DNA of 6,653 nucleotides from Micrococcales bacterium (GTDB lineage Bacteria; Actinomycetota; Actinomycetes; Actinomycetales; Microbacteriaceae), in the NCBI GenBank assembly GCA_947441105.1, contig CANESN010000045.1:1-6653 (forward strand), in the 5' to 3' direction. Under the pieces are notes generated by a model. It worked only from the letters and a program-made list of their open reading frames with translations, made no database searches and was not told the origin of the DNA. Positions 1 to 5,573 of the stretch are shown here, in pieces. The translations under genes were made by a program, and so were the position numbers. Position 1 is the stretch's first letter; the number at the start of each line of letters is the position of its first letter.

Positions 1-269
1 AAGCCTTGGAGGCACTAAGAGCCCAGGGTTTGATCCCTGCCGAAGACATTCAGCGCTTAGCCTCCGGTTGGTTGATTGCCTCAAGATGCCGCAGCGCTGA
101 GGTGCTGGCCAGTGACAAGAGAACCGACCTGTTGCCAACTGATCTGCGCCAGCTCGACGCAATGGCAAGAATTCTCGAGTATCAGCCGGGGGATTCGCAG
201 TTACTTGAAGAGAACTACCTTTCAATTACGCGCAAGGCTAGAACTGCGTTCGAAAAGCATTTCGCTTAA
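1..269 (+). CDS. glnE: Glutamine synthetase adenylyltransferase/deadenylylase GlnE, C-terminal end (5' partial)
   Basis: This is the 3' end of a reading frame that is already open at the left edge (full codons from base 3) and stops with TAA at 267-269, giving 88 visible residues. GlnE attaches AMP to, and removes it from, a tyrosine of glutamine synthetase, tuning ammonium assimilation in the cytoplasm. The visible part matches the helical C-terminal tail of actinobacterial GlnE: a W-x-x-x-S-R-x-R-like stretch (GWLIASRCRSAEVL), then LPTDLRQLDAMARILEYQPG, and an ending with LEENYLSITRKARTAFEKHF, like the closing helix (Y-x-x-x-T-R-x-A-R) of this family. Neither nucleotidyltransferase domain is in the window. 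It converges on glnA, its substrate's gene, as Rv2221c does on glnA1 in M. tuberculosis. The TTG at base 6 is an internal codon, not a start. Identification rests on this tail plus context, which agree. Confidence 0.9.
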   Translation, partial: ALEALRAQGLIPAEDIQRLASGWLIASRCRSAEVLASDKRTDLLPTDLRQLDAMARILEYQPGDSQLLEENYLSITRKARTAFEKHFA

Positions 270-271
270 AC

Positions 272-305
272 GAAAACAGGCGAACCCGAAGGCCCGCCTG
301 TTTTC
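272..305. terminator. Shared (bidirectional) hairpin terminator between glnE and glnA
   Basis: A perfect 11-bp inverted repeat pairs 272-282 (GAAAACAGGCG) with 295-305 (CGCCTGTTTTC). It starts 2 bases after the glnE stop and lies 11 bases past the glnA stop. The A/T-rich outer arms give a U-rich 3' side in both directions (UUUUC), so it can stop both converging transcripts. Read on the minus strand, the inner bases can pair further (GGCC with GGUU, two GC and two GU pairs) and close on a UUCG tetraloop, giving about 15 bp. Read on the plus strand, the two GU pairs become A-C mismatches. The U tract outside the stem is short and interrupted on both sides, so efficiency is not certain. Confidence 0.85.
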
Positions 306-316
306 AATTTGACTTA

Positions 317-1741
317 CTAGACGCCGTAGTAAAGCTCGAACTCGTAAGGGTGAGGGCGCAGAGCCAGTGGCTTTATTTCCTTCTCACGCTTGTAGTCGAT
401 CCAGGTCTCAATTAGGTCGTCGGTGAAGACGTTGCCCTGCTTGAGGTACTCGTTGTCCTGCTCCAAGGCATCCAGAACTCCTTCGAGGGAGCCTGGAACC
501 TGAGGGATGGACTTCGCTTCCTCTGGTGGCAACTCGTAAAGGTCCTTGTCAACCGGTGCGTGTGGCTCAGTGCGGTTCTTGATTCCGTCAAGACCAGCCA
601 TCAGCATTGCTGCGAAGGCAAGGTATGGGTTTCCGGAAGCATCAGGAGCGCGGAACTCAATGCGCTTGGCCTTCGGGTTCGAACCGGTCATCGGGATGCG
701 GATAGCAGCCGAGCGGTTACCTGCCGAGTAAACCAAGTTCACTGGAGCTTCAAAGCCTGGAACTAGACGGTGGTAGGAGTTCACGGTTGGGTTGGTAAAT
801 GCAAGCAAGCTTGGCGCGTGCTTTAGCAATCCACCGATGTACCAGCGAGCAAGGTCAGATAGACCACCGTAGCCAGACTCATCGTAGAACAGCGGCTTGC
901 CGTCTTTCCAAAGCGATTGGTGAACGTGCATACCGGAACCGTTGTCACCAAATAGTGGCTTAGGCATAAACGTTGCGGTCTTGCCGTACTGGTGAGCTAC
1001 GTTCTTGACGATGTACTTGAACTTCAATACGTCATCTGCAGACTTCACCAGGGTGTCGAAGCGGTAGTTGATCTCGCACTGACCCGCGGTACCAACCTCG
1101 TGGTGGCTGCGCTCAACGTCAAGACCAGCTGCCTCAAGCTCCAACACGATGGTGTCGCGAATGTCAGCAAGGTGGTCAACTGGGGAAACCGGGAAGTAAC
1201 CACCCTTGAATGGAGTCTTGTTTCCAAGGTTTCCACCCTCTTCGTGGCGGGCTGAGTTCCAAGCACCCTCGACCGAGTCCACGATGTGGAACGAGGTGTT
1301 GGCCTTGTACTCGTAGCGAACCTCATCGAAGATGAAGAATTCTGCTTCTGGTGCGAAGAACGCGGTGTCCGCGATGCCCGTGGAGGCTAGGTAGCGCTCA
1401 GCCTTGTGTGCAACCTGTCTAGGGTCGCGGTGGTAAAGCTCACCGTTACGTGGGTTGTAAATGTCGAACGAGATGATCAAGGTCTTCTCGATGCGGAATG
1501 GGTCGATGTATGCAGTGGTCACATCTGGAATCAACTGCATGTCTGACTCGTGGATTGAAGCAAAACCGCGAATCGAGGATGCATCGAAGAGCTGCCCATT
1601 GGCAAAGAATTCTTCGTTGATCTGAGACACTGGCAAGTTGAAGTGCTGCTGAACGCCTGGTAGGTCGGTGAAGCGAACATCTAGGAACTTAACGTCGTTT
1701 TCCTTGATGTATGCGAGCACCTCAGAGGCAGTTTTGAACAT
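317..1741 (-). CDS. glnA: Glutamine synthetase type I (GlnA, adenylylatable beta form)
   Basis: This 474-aa cytoplasmic enzyme, a dodecamer in its family, condenses glutamate and ammonia to glutamine using ATP. The length fits GSI-beta (E. coli 469, mycobacterial GlnA1 478). Visible motifs: FDASSIRGF with catalytic Asp53; metal-binding Glu132, Glu134, Glu215 and Glu223; [16 protein letters not shown] (261-276) with His272; [10 protein letters not shown] with Arg325 and the Glu331 flap; NRSAAIRIP with Arg343; RIEFRAPD (Glu362, Arg364). [13 protein letters not shown] carries Tyr402, equivalent to the adenylylated Tyr397 of E. coli, which fits the neighbouring glnE. The ATG is preceded by GAGAGGGA (1748-1755) six bases away and by an in-frame TGA five codons upstream. 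The gene ends in tandem stops, TAG (317-319) then TAA (314-316). One oddity is Ala54, where FDGSS is usual. It is the last gene of the minus-strand run and probably also has its own promoter in the 76-nt gap before it. Confidence 0.98.
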   Translation of the reverse strand: MFKTASEVLAYIKENDVKFLDVRFTDLPGVQQHFNLPVSQINEEFFANGQLFDASSIRGFASIHESDMQLIPDVTTAYIDPFRIEKTLIISFDIYNPRNGELYHRDPRQVAHKAERYLASTGIADTAFFAPEAEFFIFDEVRYEYKANTSFHIVDSVEGAWNSARHEEGGNLGNKTPFKGGYFPVSPVDHLADIRDTIVLELEAAGLDVERSHHEVGTAGQCEINYRFDTLVKSADDVLKFKYIVKNVAHQYGKTATFMPKPLFGDNGSGMHVHQSLWKDGKPLFYDESGYGGLSDLARWYIGGLLKHAPSLLAFTNPTVNSYHRLVPGFEAPVNLVYSAGNRSAAIRIPMTGSNPKAKRIEFRAPDASGNPYLAFAAMLMAGLDGIKNRTEPHAPVDKDLYELPPEEAKSIPQVPGSLEGVLDALEQDNEYLKQGNVFTDDLIETWIDYKREKEIKPLALRPHPYEFELYYGV

Positions 1742-1747
1742 GGCTGT

Positions 1748-1755
1748 TCCCTCTC
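1748..1755 (-). promoter_or_regulatory. Ribosome binding site of glnA
   Basis: On the minus strand GAGAGGGA sits six bases before the ATG at 1741. An in-frame TGA lies between this purine-rich stretch and the leader, so no longer N-terminus is possible and the ATG is well supported. Confidence 0.75.
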
Positions 1756-1768
1756 ATAGGTAGTGCGA

Positions 1769-1784
1769 CATTCCGGTCGGAATG
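1769..1784. repeat. Dyad in the glnA leader
   Basis: CATTCCG-GT-CGGAATG is a 7-bp inverted repeat separated by two bases, 27 bases upstream of the glnA ATG. As RNA it would fold as a 6-bp stem with a 4-nt loop. As DNA it has the size and symmetry of a binding site for a dimeric regulator. No U tract follows it on the minus strand, so it is not an intrinsic terminator. Its role is unknown. Confidence 0.55.
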
Positions 1785-1821
1785 AAGATAAGTTACATCC
1801 CAAATGTTTCGGGAATGTTAA
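1785..1821 (-). promoter_or_regulatory. Putative glnA promoter region with GlnR-box-like element
   Basis: Read on the minus strand, TTAAC (1817-1821), six bases, then GAAAC (1806-1810) agrees with the actinobacterial GlnR half-site pair gTnAC-N6-GaAAC at every conserved base except the first. A further GTAAC (1792-1796) follows after nine bases rather than the usual six and has no good partner. A weak -10-like TATCTT lies at 1785-1790, and its -35 region would fall on the GAAAC element. The element overlaps the TAA of the upstream gene. No strong sigma-70-type promoter is visible. GlnR controls glnA in Streptomyces and mycobacteria; whether this organism has GlnR cannot be seen here. Confidence 0.35.
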
Positions 1822-2513
1822 GCCTTGCGCTTAGGCGGCCTTGCCCTCATCGGGTCAATCCCCTTGGGGATCGGTAATGCCGTCGAGTTTGCAAGCGAGT
1901 CCAGACGATTAGCCACGGCGCTAACCTCTGATCGGGTGAGAGATTTCTTTAGTTTGTACACGGTTTTCAGTAGCTCATATAGCCGCACTCCGCCATCGAT
2001 TGCGACACGAACCTTGTGAATCTGAACCCCAGGCGCGCTGCGAGCAATACGGCGGGACTCGTCTTCAAGCATCTGCTGGACTCGTGCGGAAGGTCCTTCG
2101 CCAATTAGTACAACACCGGCCGGTCCGATCATGCGGTAGACCGCATCACGACTCTTTGGGTTTACGGCGATAGGCATTGGAGAGGCTCTCCAAGATCTGC
2201 GAATCTGAGAGTCAAGTACAGCTCCAACTGCTCCAGCCTGACCTTCAATCTGAATGTAGGCATTGCGTTCGGCGCGTCTAGACATCACGATCATGAAGGT
2301 CAAAAAGGCAGAGAGCAAACCAGTTGCGATCCAGAGCCAGAAACCGAGAGTTCCCAAGCCATTTACCAAGAATCCGATTAGGAAGCTTGCACCGAGTACC
2401 AAAAGGAAACCCAAGATGGCAAGCCAGAGGGCGGTCGGGTCATTCTTTGCGGTGATCTTGTAGACACGCAGTAACTGGCGCATTCTGCCAGGGGATTTTG
2501 GATTCTTAGCCAC
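1818..2513 (-). CDS. DUF4191 family two-helix membrane protein, function unknown
   Basis: This 231-aa protein resembles the actinobacterial DUF4191 family (Rv2219-like), which sits between lipA and glnA in many actinobacteria. A basic N-terminus (1-24) precedes two hydrophobic segments at about 28-50 and 54-77 with a short NGLGT turn. The positive SRRAER flank after the second helix suggests that both ends face the cytoplasm. The rest (80-231) is a soluble domain containing GQAGAVGAVL, a RRSWRASPMPIAVNPK stretch, YRMIGPAGVVLIGEG and a basic C-terminal tail (RARPPKRKA). No catalytic motif is evident. The start is GTG at 2511-2513. An in-frame TAA four codons upstream excludes a longer form, and Met11 is the only near alternative but would lose much of the basic N-terminus. 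No clear Shine-Dalgarno is seen in the 13-nt gap after lipA, which suggests translational coupling. Family assignment rests on sequence pattern plus gene position; function is unknown. Confidence 0.85.
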   Translation of the reverse strand: MAKNPKSPGRMRQLLRVYKITAKNDPTALWLAILGFLLVLGASFLIGFLVNGLGTLGFWLWIATGLLSAFLTFMIVMSRRAERNAYIQIEGQAGAVGAVLDSQIRRSWRASPMPIAVNPKSRDAVYRMIGPAGVVLIGEGPSARVQQMLEDESRRIARSAPGVQIHKVRVAIDGGVRLYELLKTVYKLKKSLTRSEVSAVANRLDSLANSTALPIPKGIDPMRARPPKRKA

Positions 2514-2526
2514 GGGACTAGTTTAC

Positions 2527-3519
2527 CTAGGCAATCGCGCTGGCTTGAGCGAACTCAAGCTTGTCGGCCAAGTGTTGTAGGTGCTCAGGAATTGGACGCC
2601 CCTTAGCCAACATGCTCGTTGCCCATAGTCGACCAGCTCGGTAACTGGAACGAACCAATGGACCGGAGAGCACGCCCAAAAAGCCCATCTCTTCGGCCTC
2701 TTTTGCCATCTCGATAAATTCTTCTGGCTTGACCCAGCGCTCAACAGGGTGGTGGCGTGGAGTCGGTCTCAGATATTGAGTGATTGTGATGATGTCGGTT
2801 CCCGCGTCGTGCAGATCCTGAAGCGCCTGAGTAATCTCGGAGCGCTCCTCGCCCATGCCAAGAATCAAATTGGACTTCGTTACCATCCCAGCTTTTCTGC
2901 CCTGGGTAATTACGTCTAGAGAGAGCTCATAGTTAAAGGCAGGTCTGATGCGCTTGAAAATCCTTGGCACAGTTTCGACATTGTGGGCAAACACCTCTGG
3001 CTTGGCGTCGAAGACCAGCTGCAAAAGCTCTAGCTTACCGCTGAAGTCAGGAATCAGAATCTCCACACCGGTGCCGGGGGACTGCTGGTGGATTTGACGG
3101 ATGGTCTCGGCGTATAGCCAGGCACCTTCATCTTCAAGGTCATCTCGTGCCACACCAGTAACGGTCGCGTAGCGCAGGTTCATGGTTTTTACTGATTCAC
3201 CGACACGTCTTGGCTCATCAGCGTCAAAGTCGGCCGGCTTACCGGTGTCAATCTGGCAAAAGTCGCATCTTCTGGTGCACTGCGAGCCACCAATTAGGAA
3301 GGTCGCCTCGCGGTCTTCCCAGCATTCGAAGATGTTTGGGCAACCTGCTTCTTGACAAACTGTGTGTAGTCCCTGGTCTTTCACCAGTGAGTGCAGCTGC
3401 TGATACTCAGGCCCCATCTTCGCCGTGATCTTGATCCACGGTGGCTTGCGCTCGATTGGGGTCTCGCTGTTGCGAACCTCAAGGCGGAGTAGCTTGCGCT
3501 CAGGCTTAGATTCTGGCAC
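2527..3519 (-). CDS. lipA: Lipoyl synthase LipA (radical SAM)
   Basis: This 330-aa cytoplasmic iron-sulfur enzyme inserts sulfur at C6 and C8 of an octanoyl group already attached to a lipoyl domain, the last step of lipoyl synthesis. Both cluster motifs are intact. The auxiliary CX4CX5C is Cys55, Cys60 and Cys66 ([12 protein letters not shown]), and this cluster is consumed as the sulfur donor. The radical-SAM CX3CX2C is Cys81, Cys85 and Cys88 (CTRRCDFC). The C-terminal RSSYRAG (290-296) supplies the serine ligand of the auxiliary cluster, probably Ser292. The start is GTG at 3517-3519, inside the end of lipB (14-nt overlap). An in-frame TGA six codons upstream leaves it as the only start near this N-terminus, and a good Shine-Dalgarno lies six bases before it. 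Length is normal for the family, and nothing appears truncated or altered. Confidence 0.98.
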   Translation of the reverse strand: MPESKPERKLLRLEVRNSETPIERKPPWIKITAKMGPEYQQLHSLVKDQGLHTVCQEAGCPNIFECWEDREATFLIGGSQCTRRCDFCQIDTGKPADFDADEPRRVGESVKTMNLRYATVTGVARDDLEDEGAWLYAETIRQIHQQSPGTGVEILIPDFSGKLELLQLVFDAKPEVFAHNVETVPRIFKRIRPAFNYELSLDVITQGRKAGMVTKSNLILGMGEERSEITQALQDLHDAGTDIITITQYLRPTPRHHPVERWVKPEEFIEMAKEAEEMGFLGVLSGPLVRSSYRAGRLWATSMLAKGRPIPEHLQHLADKLEFAQASAIA

Positions 3520-4141
3520 TTGGTACCTCTCCCATCAGTTCTTTTACAAGGTTAGCTGCTTCTGTCACGCTGACATCGCGCCCGAGAATCCTGCTCAGGG
3601 TTGTCGTCTTCGCATCAGAGATGCCACAAGCAATTATGTGTTCGTATGGCTCTAGAGAATTATTGCAGTTCAAAGCAAAGCCATGCATCGTAACCTTCTC
3701 AGAAACCCTGATCCCAATTGCGGCAACCTTCTCAAAGCCATTTTCCGTTTCGAACCAAACTCCGGTTCTACCTTCGACGCGCTCGCCCTTTACGCCAAGC
3801 CGGGCTAAAACATCGATTAGAACCTGCTCCATCCAACGCACGAAGTTGACAACGTCAATTGGCTGGGGGAGTCGCATGATTGCGTAGCCGACCAACTGAC
3901 CCGGTCCATGCCAGGTGATTTTCCCACCGCGGTTAGTCTCAACGAAATCACTGCCGTTTAGCGGCAGTTCCTCCGCCTCGGTGCGCTTGCCGGCTGTGTA
4001 TACCGAGCTGTGCTCGAGCAGCAAGACGGTGTTGGGGATTGTTCCGGCCACAACCTGCGCATGAATCTCAAGTTGTTTTTGGTATGCATCGTCATAGCTG
4101 ATGTAGTTCGGGGCGAATGCAAGGTCAATGAACTCAGGCAC
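3506..4141 (-). CDS. lipB: Octanoyltransferase LipB
   Basis: This 211-aa protein moves an octanoyl group from acyl carrier protein to the lipoyl-domain lysine, providing the substrate for LipA. Family motifs are present in order: [13 protein letters not shown] (41-53), the [16 protein letters not shown] signature (71-86), [21 protein letters not shown] (138-158) with catalytic Lys138, and ACGI with catalytic Cys172. The start is GTG at 4139-4141. An in-frame TGA lies immediately upstream and AAGGAG sits six bases before the start, so it is secure. The 61-nt gap separating it from the E2 gene is the largest in the run apart from the glnA leader, so an extra promoter is possible, but I see no convincing -35/-10 pair there. 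Its end overlaps lipA by 14 nt in another frame. Confidence 0.97.
   Translation of the reverse strand: MPEFIDLAFAPNYISYDDAYQKQLEIHAQVVAGTIPNTVLLLEHSSVYTAGKRTEAEELPLNGSDFVETNRGGKITWHGPGQLVGYAIMRLPQPIDVVNFVRWMEQVLIDVLARLGVKGERVEGRTGVWFETENGFEKVAAIGIRVSEKVTMHGFALNCNNSLEPYEHIIACGISDAKTTTLSRILGRDVSVTEAANLVKELMGEVPSARI
3526..3533 (-). promoter_or_regulatory. Ribosome binding site of lipA, inside lipB
   Basis: GGGAGAGG on the minus strand lies within the last codons of lipB and six bases before the lipA GTG. Together with the in-frame TGA further upstream it decides the lipA start. The placement suggests that lipB translation delivers ribosomes to lipA. Confidence 0.75.
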
Positions 4142-4147
4142 TCAATA

Positions 4148-4153
4148 CTCCTT
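4148..4153 (-). promoter_or_regulatory. Ribosome binding site of lipB
   Basis: AAGGAG on the minus strand, six bases before the GTG at 4141, is the best match to a canonical Shine-Dalgarno in the window. It supports the GTG start directly after an in-frame TGA. Confidence 0.8.
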
Positions 4154-4202
4154 GTGAACTACCACCAGGTAATCAGTTAGTCACTTCCTGGGTAATGGCG
4201 AA

Positions 4203-5555
4203 CTAGATACCTAGGTTTGCCTCGAATGCACCGGCTTCAAGGCGAGCCTTGACATCGGTTAGGTAGCGAGAAGCATCGGCACCATCGATGTGACGGTGAT
4301 CGTAGCTAAGCGCGAGGTAAACCATTGAGCGAATAGCAATCGACTCGTCACCGTCTGCGTCAGTTACTACAACCGGACGCTTGGTGACGACACCTGTTCC
4401 CAGGATCGCGCTCTGAGGCAAGAACACCACAGGAGTATCAAAGAGCGCTCCACGCGATCCAGTGTTGGTGAGGGTGAATGTTCCACCGCTTAGCTCGTCT
4501 GGAGTCAGCTTGTTGTTGCGAGTTCGGTCTGCAAGCTCCGCAATCTGCTGGGCGGTCTGGGCGATGCTGAGAGAAGCCGCGTTGCGAATAACTGGAGTAA
4601 GTAGTCCGCGCTCGGTATCAACAGCGAAGCTGACGTTCTCGGTGCCGTGGTAAACAATGTTCTCGCCATCGACCGAGCTGTTCATCTTCGGGTGAGCCTG
4701 AAGACCTTCCGCTGCTGCCAGGCAGAAGAACGGCATGAAGTTCAACTTCACACCGGTCTTGGCTGCGAAGCTGGCCTGGACAGTTTTACGCAAGTTCGCA
4801 ATCTTGGTGACATCTACCTCAACGACGGTGGTTAGCTGTGCGCTGGAGTTCATCGATGCAACAGCACGCTCTGCCAATACCTTGCGAAGACGAGACATTG
4901 GCTCGGTGGTCCCGCGAAGAGGTGATGCGACAACCGCAGGCGCGCTGGCTGCAGGTGCAGCCGGTGCAATAGCTGCAAAGCCCAAGATGTCTTCCTTGCG
5001 GATACGGCCACCGACACCCGTGCCATGAACGGCGGCTAGGTCAACACCCATGTCGTGGGCAAGCTTGCGCACGATCGGGGTGATGTAGTTAGGGTCTGAT
5101 GCGCTCTCGGCAGCGACTGGCGCCGGCGCAACAGCTGGAACTGGGGCCGGCATGGCAGGAGCGACCGGTGCTGCCACAGGTGCAGCAACAGGAGCAGCTT
5201 CAGGAACTGCGGCAACAGGGGCAGGGACAACAGGTTCAGGAACAACTGGTGCCTCAACTACTGGAGCCGGAGCAGCGGCCACAGTAGCAGGAGTCTCTAC
5301 CGCCGCAGGGGCCGCAGCGGCACCTTCGCCGATTACAGCCAAAACTGCGCCAACAGCAACGGTCTCATCCTCTTGGACCAAGATTTGCTGAACTACGCCA
5401 GCTACTGGCGATGGGATCTCGGTGTCGACCTTGTCGGTTGAGACCTCAACCAATGGCTCGTCAACGGCAACGGTGTCGCCGACCTTCTTGAGCCAACGGG
5501 TGATAGTTCCCTCGGTTACAGATTCTCCAAGTGCTGGAAGAACAACTTCGCTCAT
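4203..5555 (-). CDS. sucB: Dihydrolipoamide acyltransferase, E2 of 2-oxoacid dehydrogenase (SucB/DlaT type)
   Basis: This 450-aa E2 core protein accepts the acyl group on its lipoyl arm and passes it to CoA. Domains in order: one lipoyl domain (1-77) with the lipoylated Lys42 in STDKVDTEIPSP; an Ala/Pro/Val-rich flexible linker (79-152); the E1/E3-binding domain (about 157-192, ITPIVRKLAHDMGVDLAAVHGTGVGGRIRKEDI); a second short Ala/Pro linker (193-210); and the acyltransferase domain (about 213-450) with GTFTLTNTGSRGALFDTPVV and the active site SYDHRHIDG (His420, Asp424). Actinobacterial E2s at this locus are often annotated as succinyltransferase, but mycobacterial DlaT serves pyruvate dehydrogenase; substrate cannot be decided from this sequence. 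The ATG is preceded by AAAAGGA (5563-5569), seven bases away, and an in-frame TAA two codons upstream. It follows lpd by 18 nt, and lipB/lipA downstream supply its cofactor. Confidence 0.95.
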   Translation of the reverse strand: MSEVVLPALGESVTEGTITRWLKKVGDTVAVDEPLVEVSTDKVDTEIPSPVAGVVQQILVQEDETVAVGAVLAVIGEGAAAAPAAVETPATVAAAPAPVVEAPVVPEPVVPAPVAAVPEAAPVAAPVAAPVAPAMPAPVPAVAPAPVAAESASDPNYITPIVRKLAHDMGVDLAAVHGTGVGGRIRKEDILGFAAIAPAAPAASAPAVVASPLRGTTEPMSRLRKVLAERAVASMNSSAQLTTVVEVDVTKIANLRKTVQASFAAKTGVKLNFMPFFCLAAAEGLQAHPKMNSSVDGENIVYHGTENVSFAVDTERGLLTPVIRNAASLSIAQTAQQIAELADRTRNNKLTPDELSGGTFTLTNTGSRGALFDTPVVFLPQSAILGTGVVTKRPVVVTDADGDESIAIRSMVYLALSYDHRHIDGADASRYLTDVKARLEAGAFEANLGI

Positions 5556-5562
5556 GACTTAG

Positions 5563-5569
5563 TCCTTTT
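5563..5569 (-). promoter_or_regulatory. Ribosome binding site of the E2 gene
   Basis: AAAAGGA on the minus strand lies seven bases before the ATG at 5555, within the 18-nt gap after the lpd stop. It supports the start and co-transcription with lpd. Confidence 0.7.
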
Positions 5570-5573
5570 GCTT

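Noticed and set aside
1045..1326. A 93-codon minus-strand open frame inside glnA
   Set aside because: It is the wrong frame within a highly conserved glnA region, and its Thr/Arg/Ser-rich translation has no recognisable motif.
1742..1817. Glutamine-type riboswitch in the glnA leader
   Set aside because: The gap is only 76 bases and shows one simple dyad. I could not see the conserved multi-part core of the known glutamine aptamer.
4142..4202. Weak inverted repeat (ACCAGG at 4164-4169 with CCTGGGT at 4187-4193) in the E2-lipB gap, as a terminator or attenuator
   Set aside because: The arms are short with a bulge, the loop is long, and no U tract follows, so it is no better than chance. No convincing promoter was found there either.
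5099..5391. Plus-strand open frames rich in Ala/Gly/Thr or Gln/Leu opposite the E2 linker, resembling repeat proteins
   Set aside because: They are antisense to the Ala/Pro-rich linker codons, and their repetitiveness is a by-product of that low-complexity coding sequence. The E2 frame is unmistakable by motifs.
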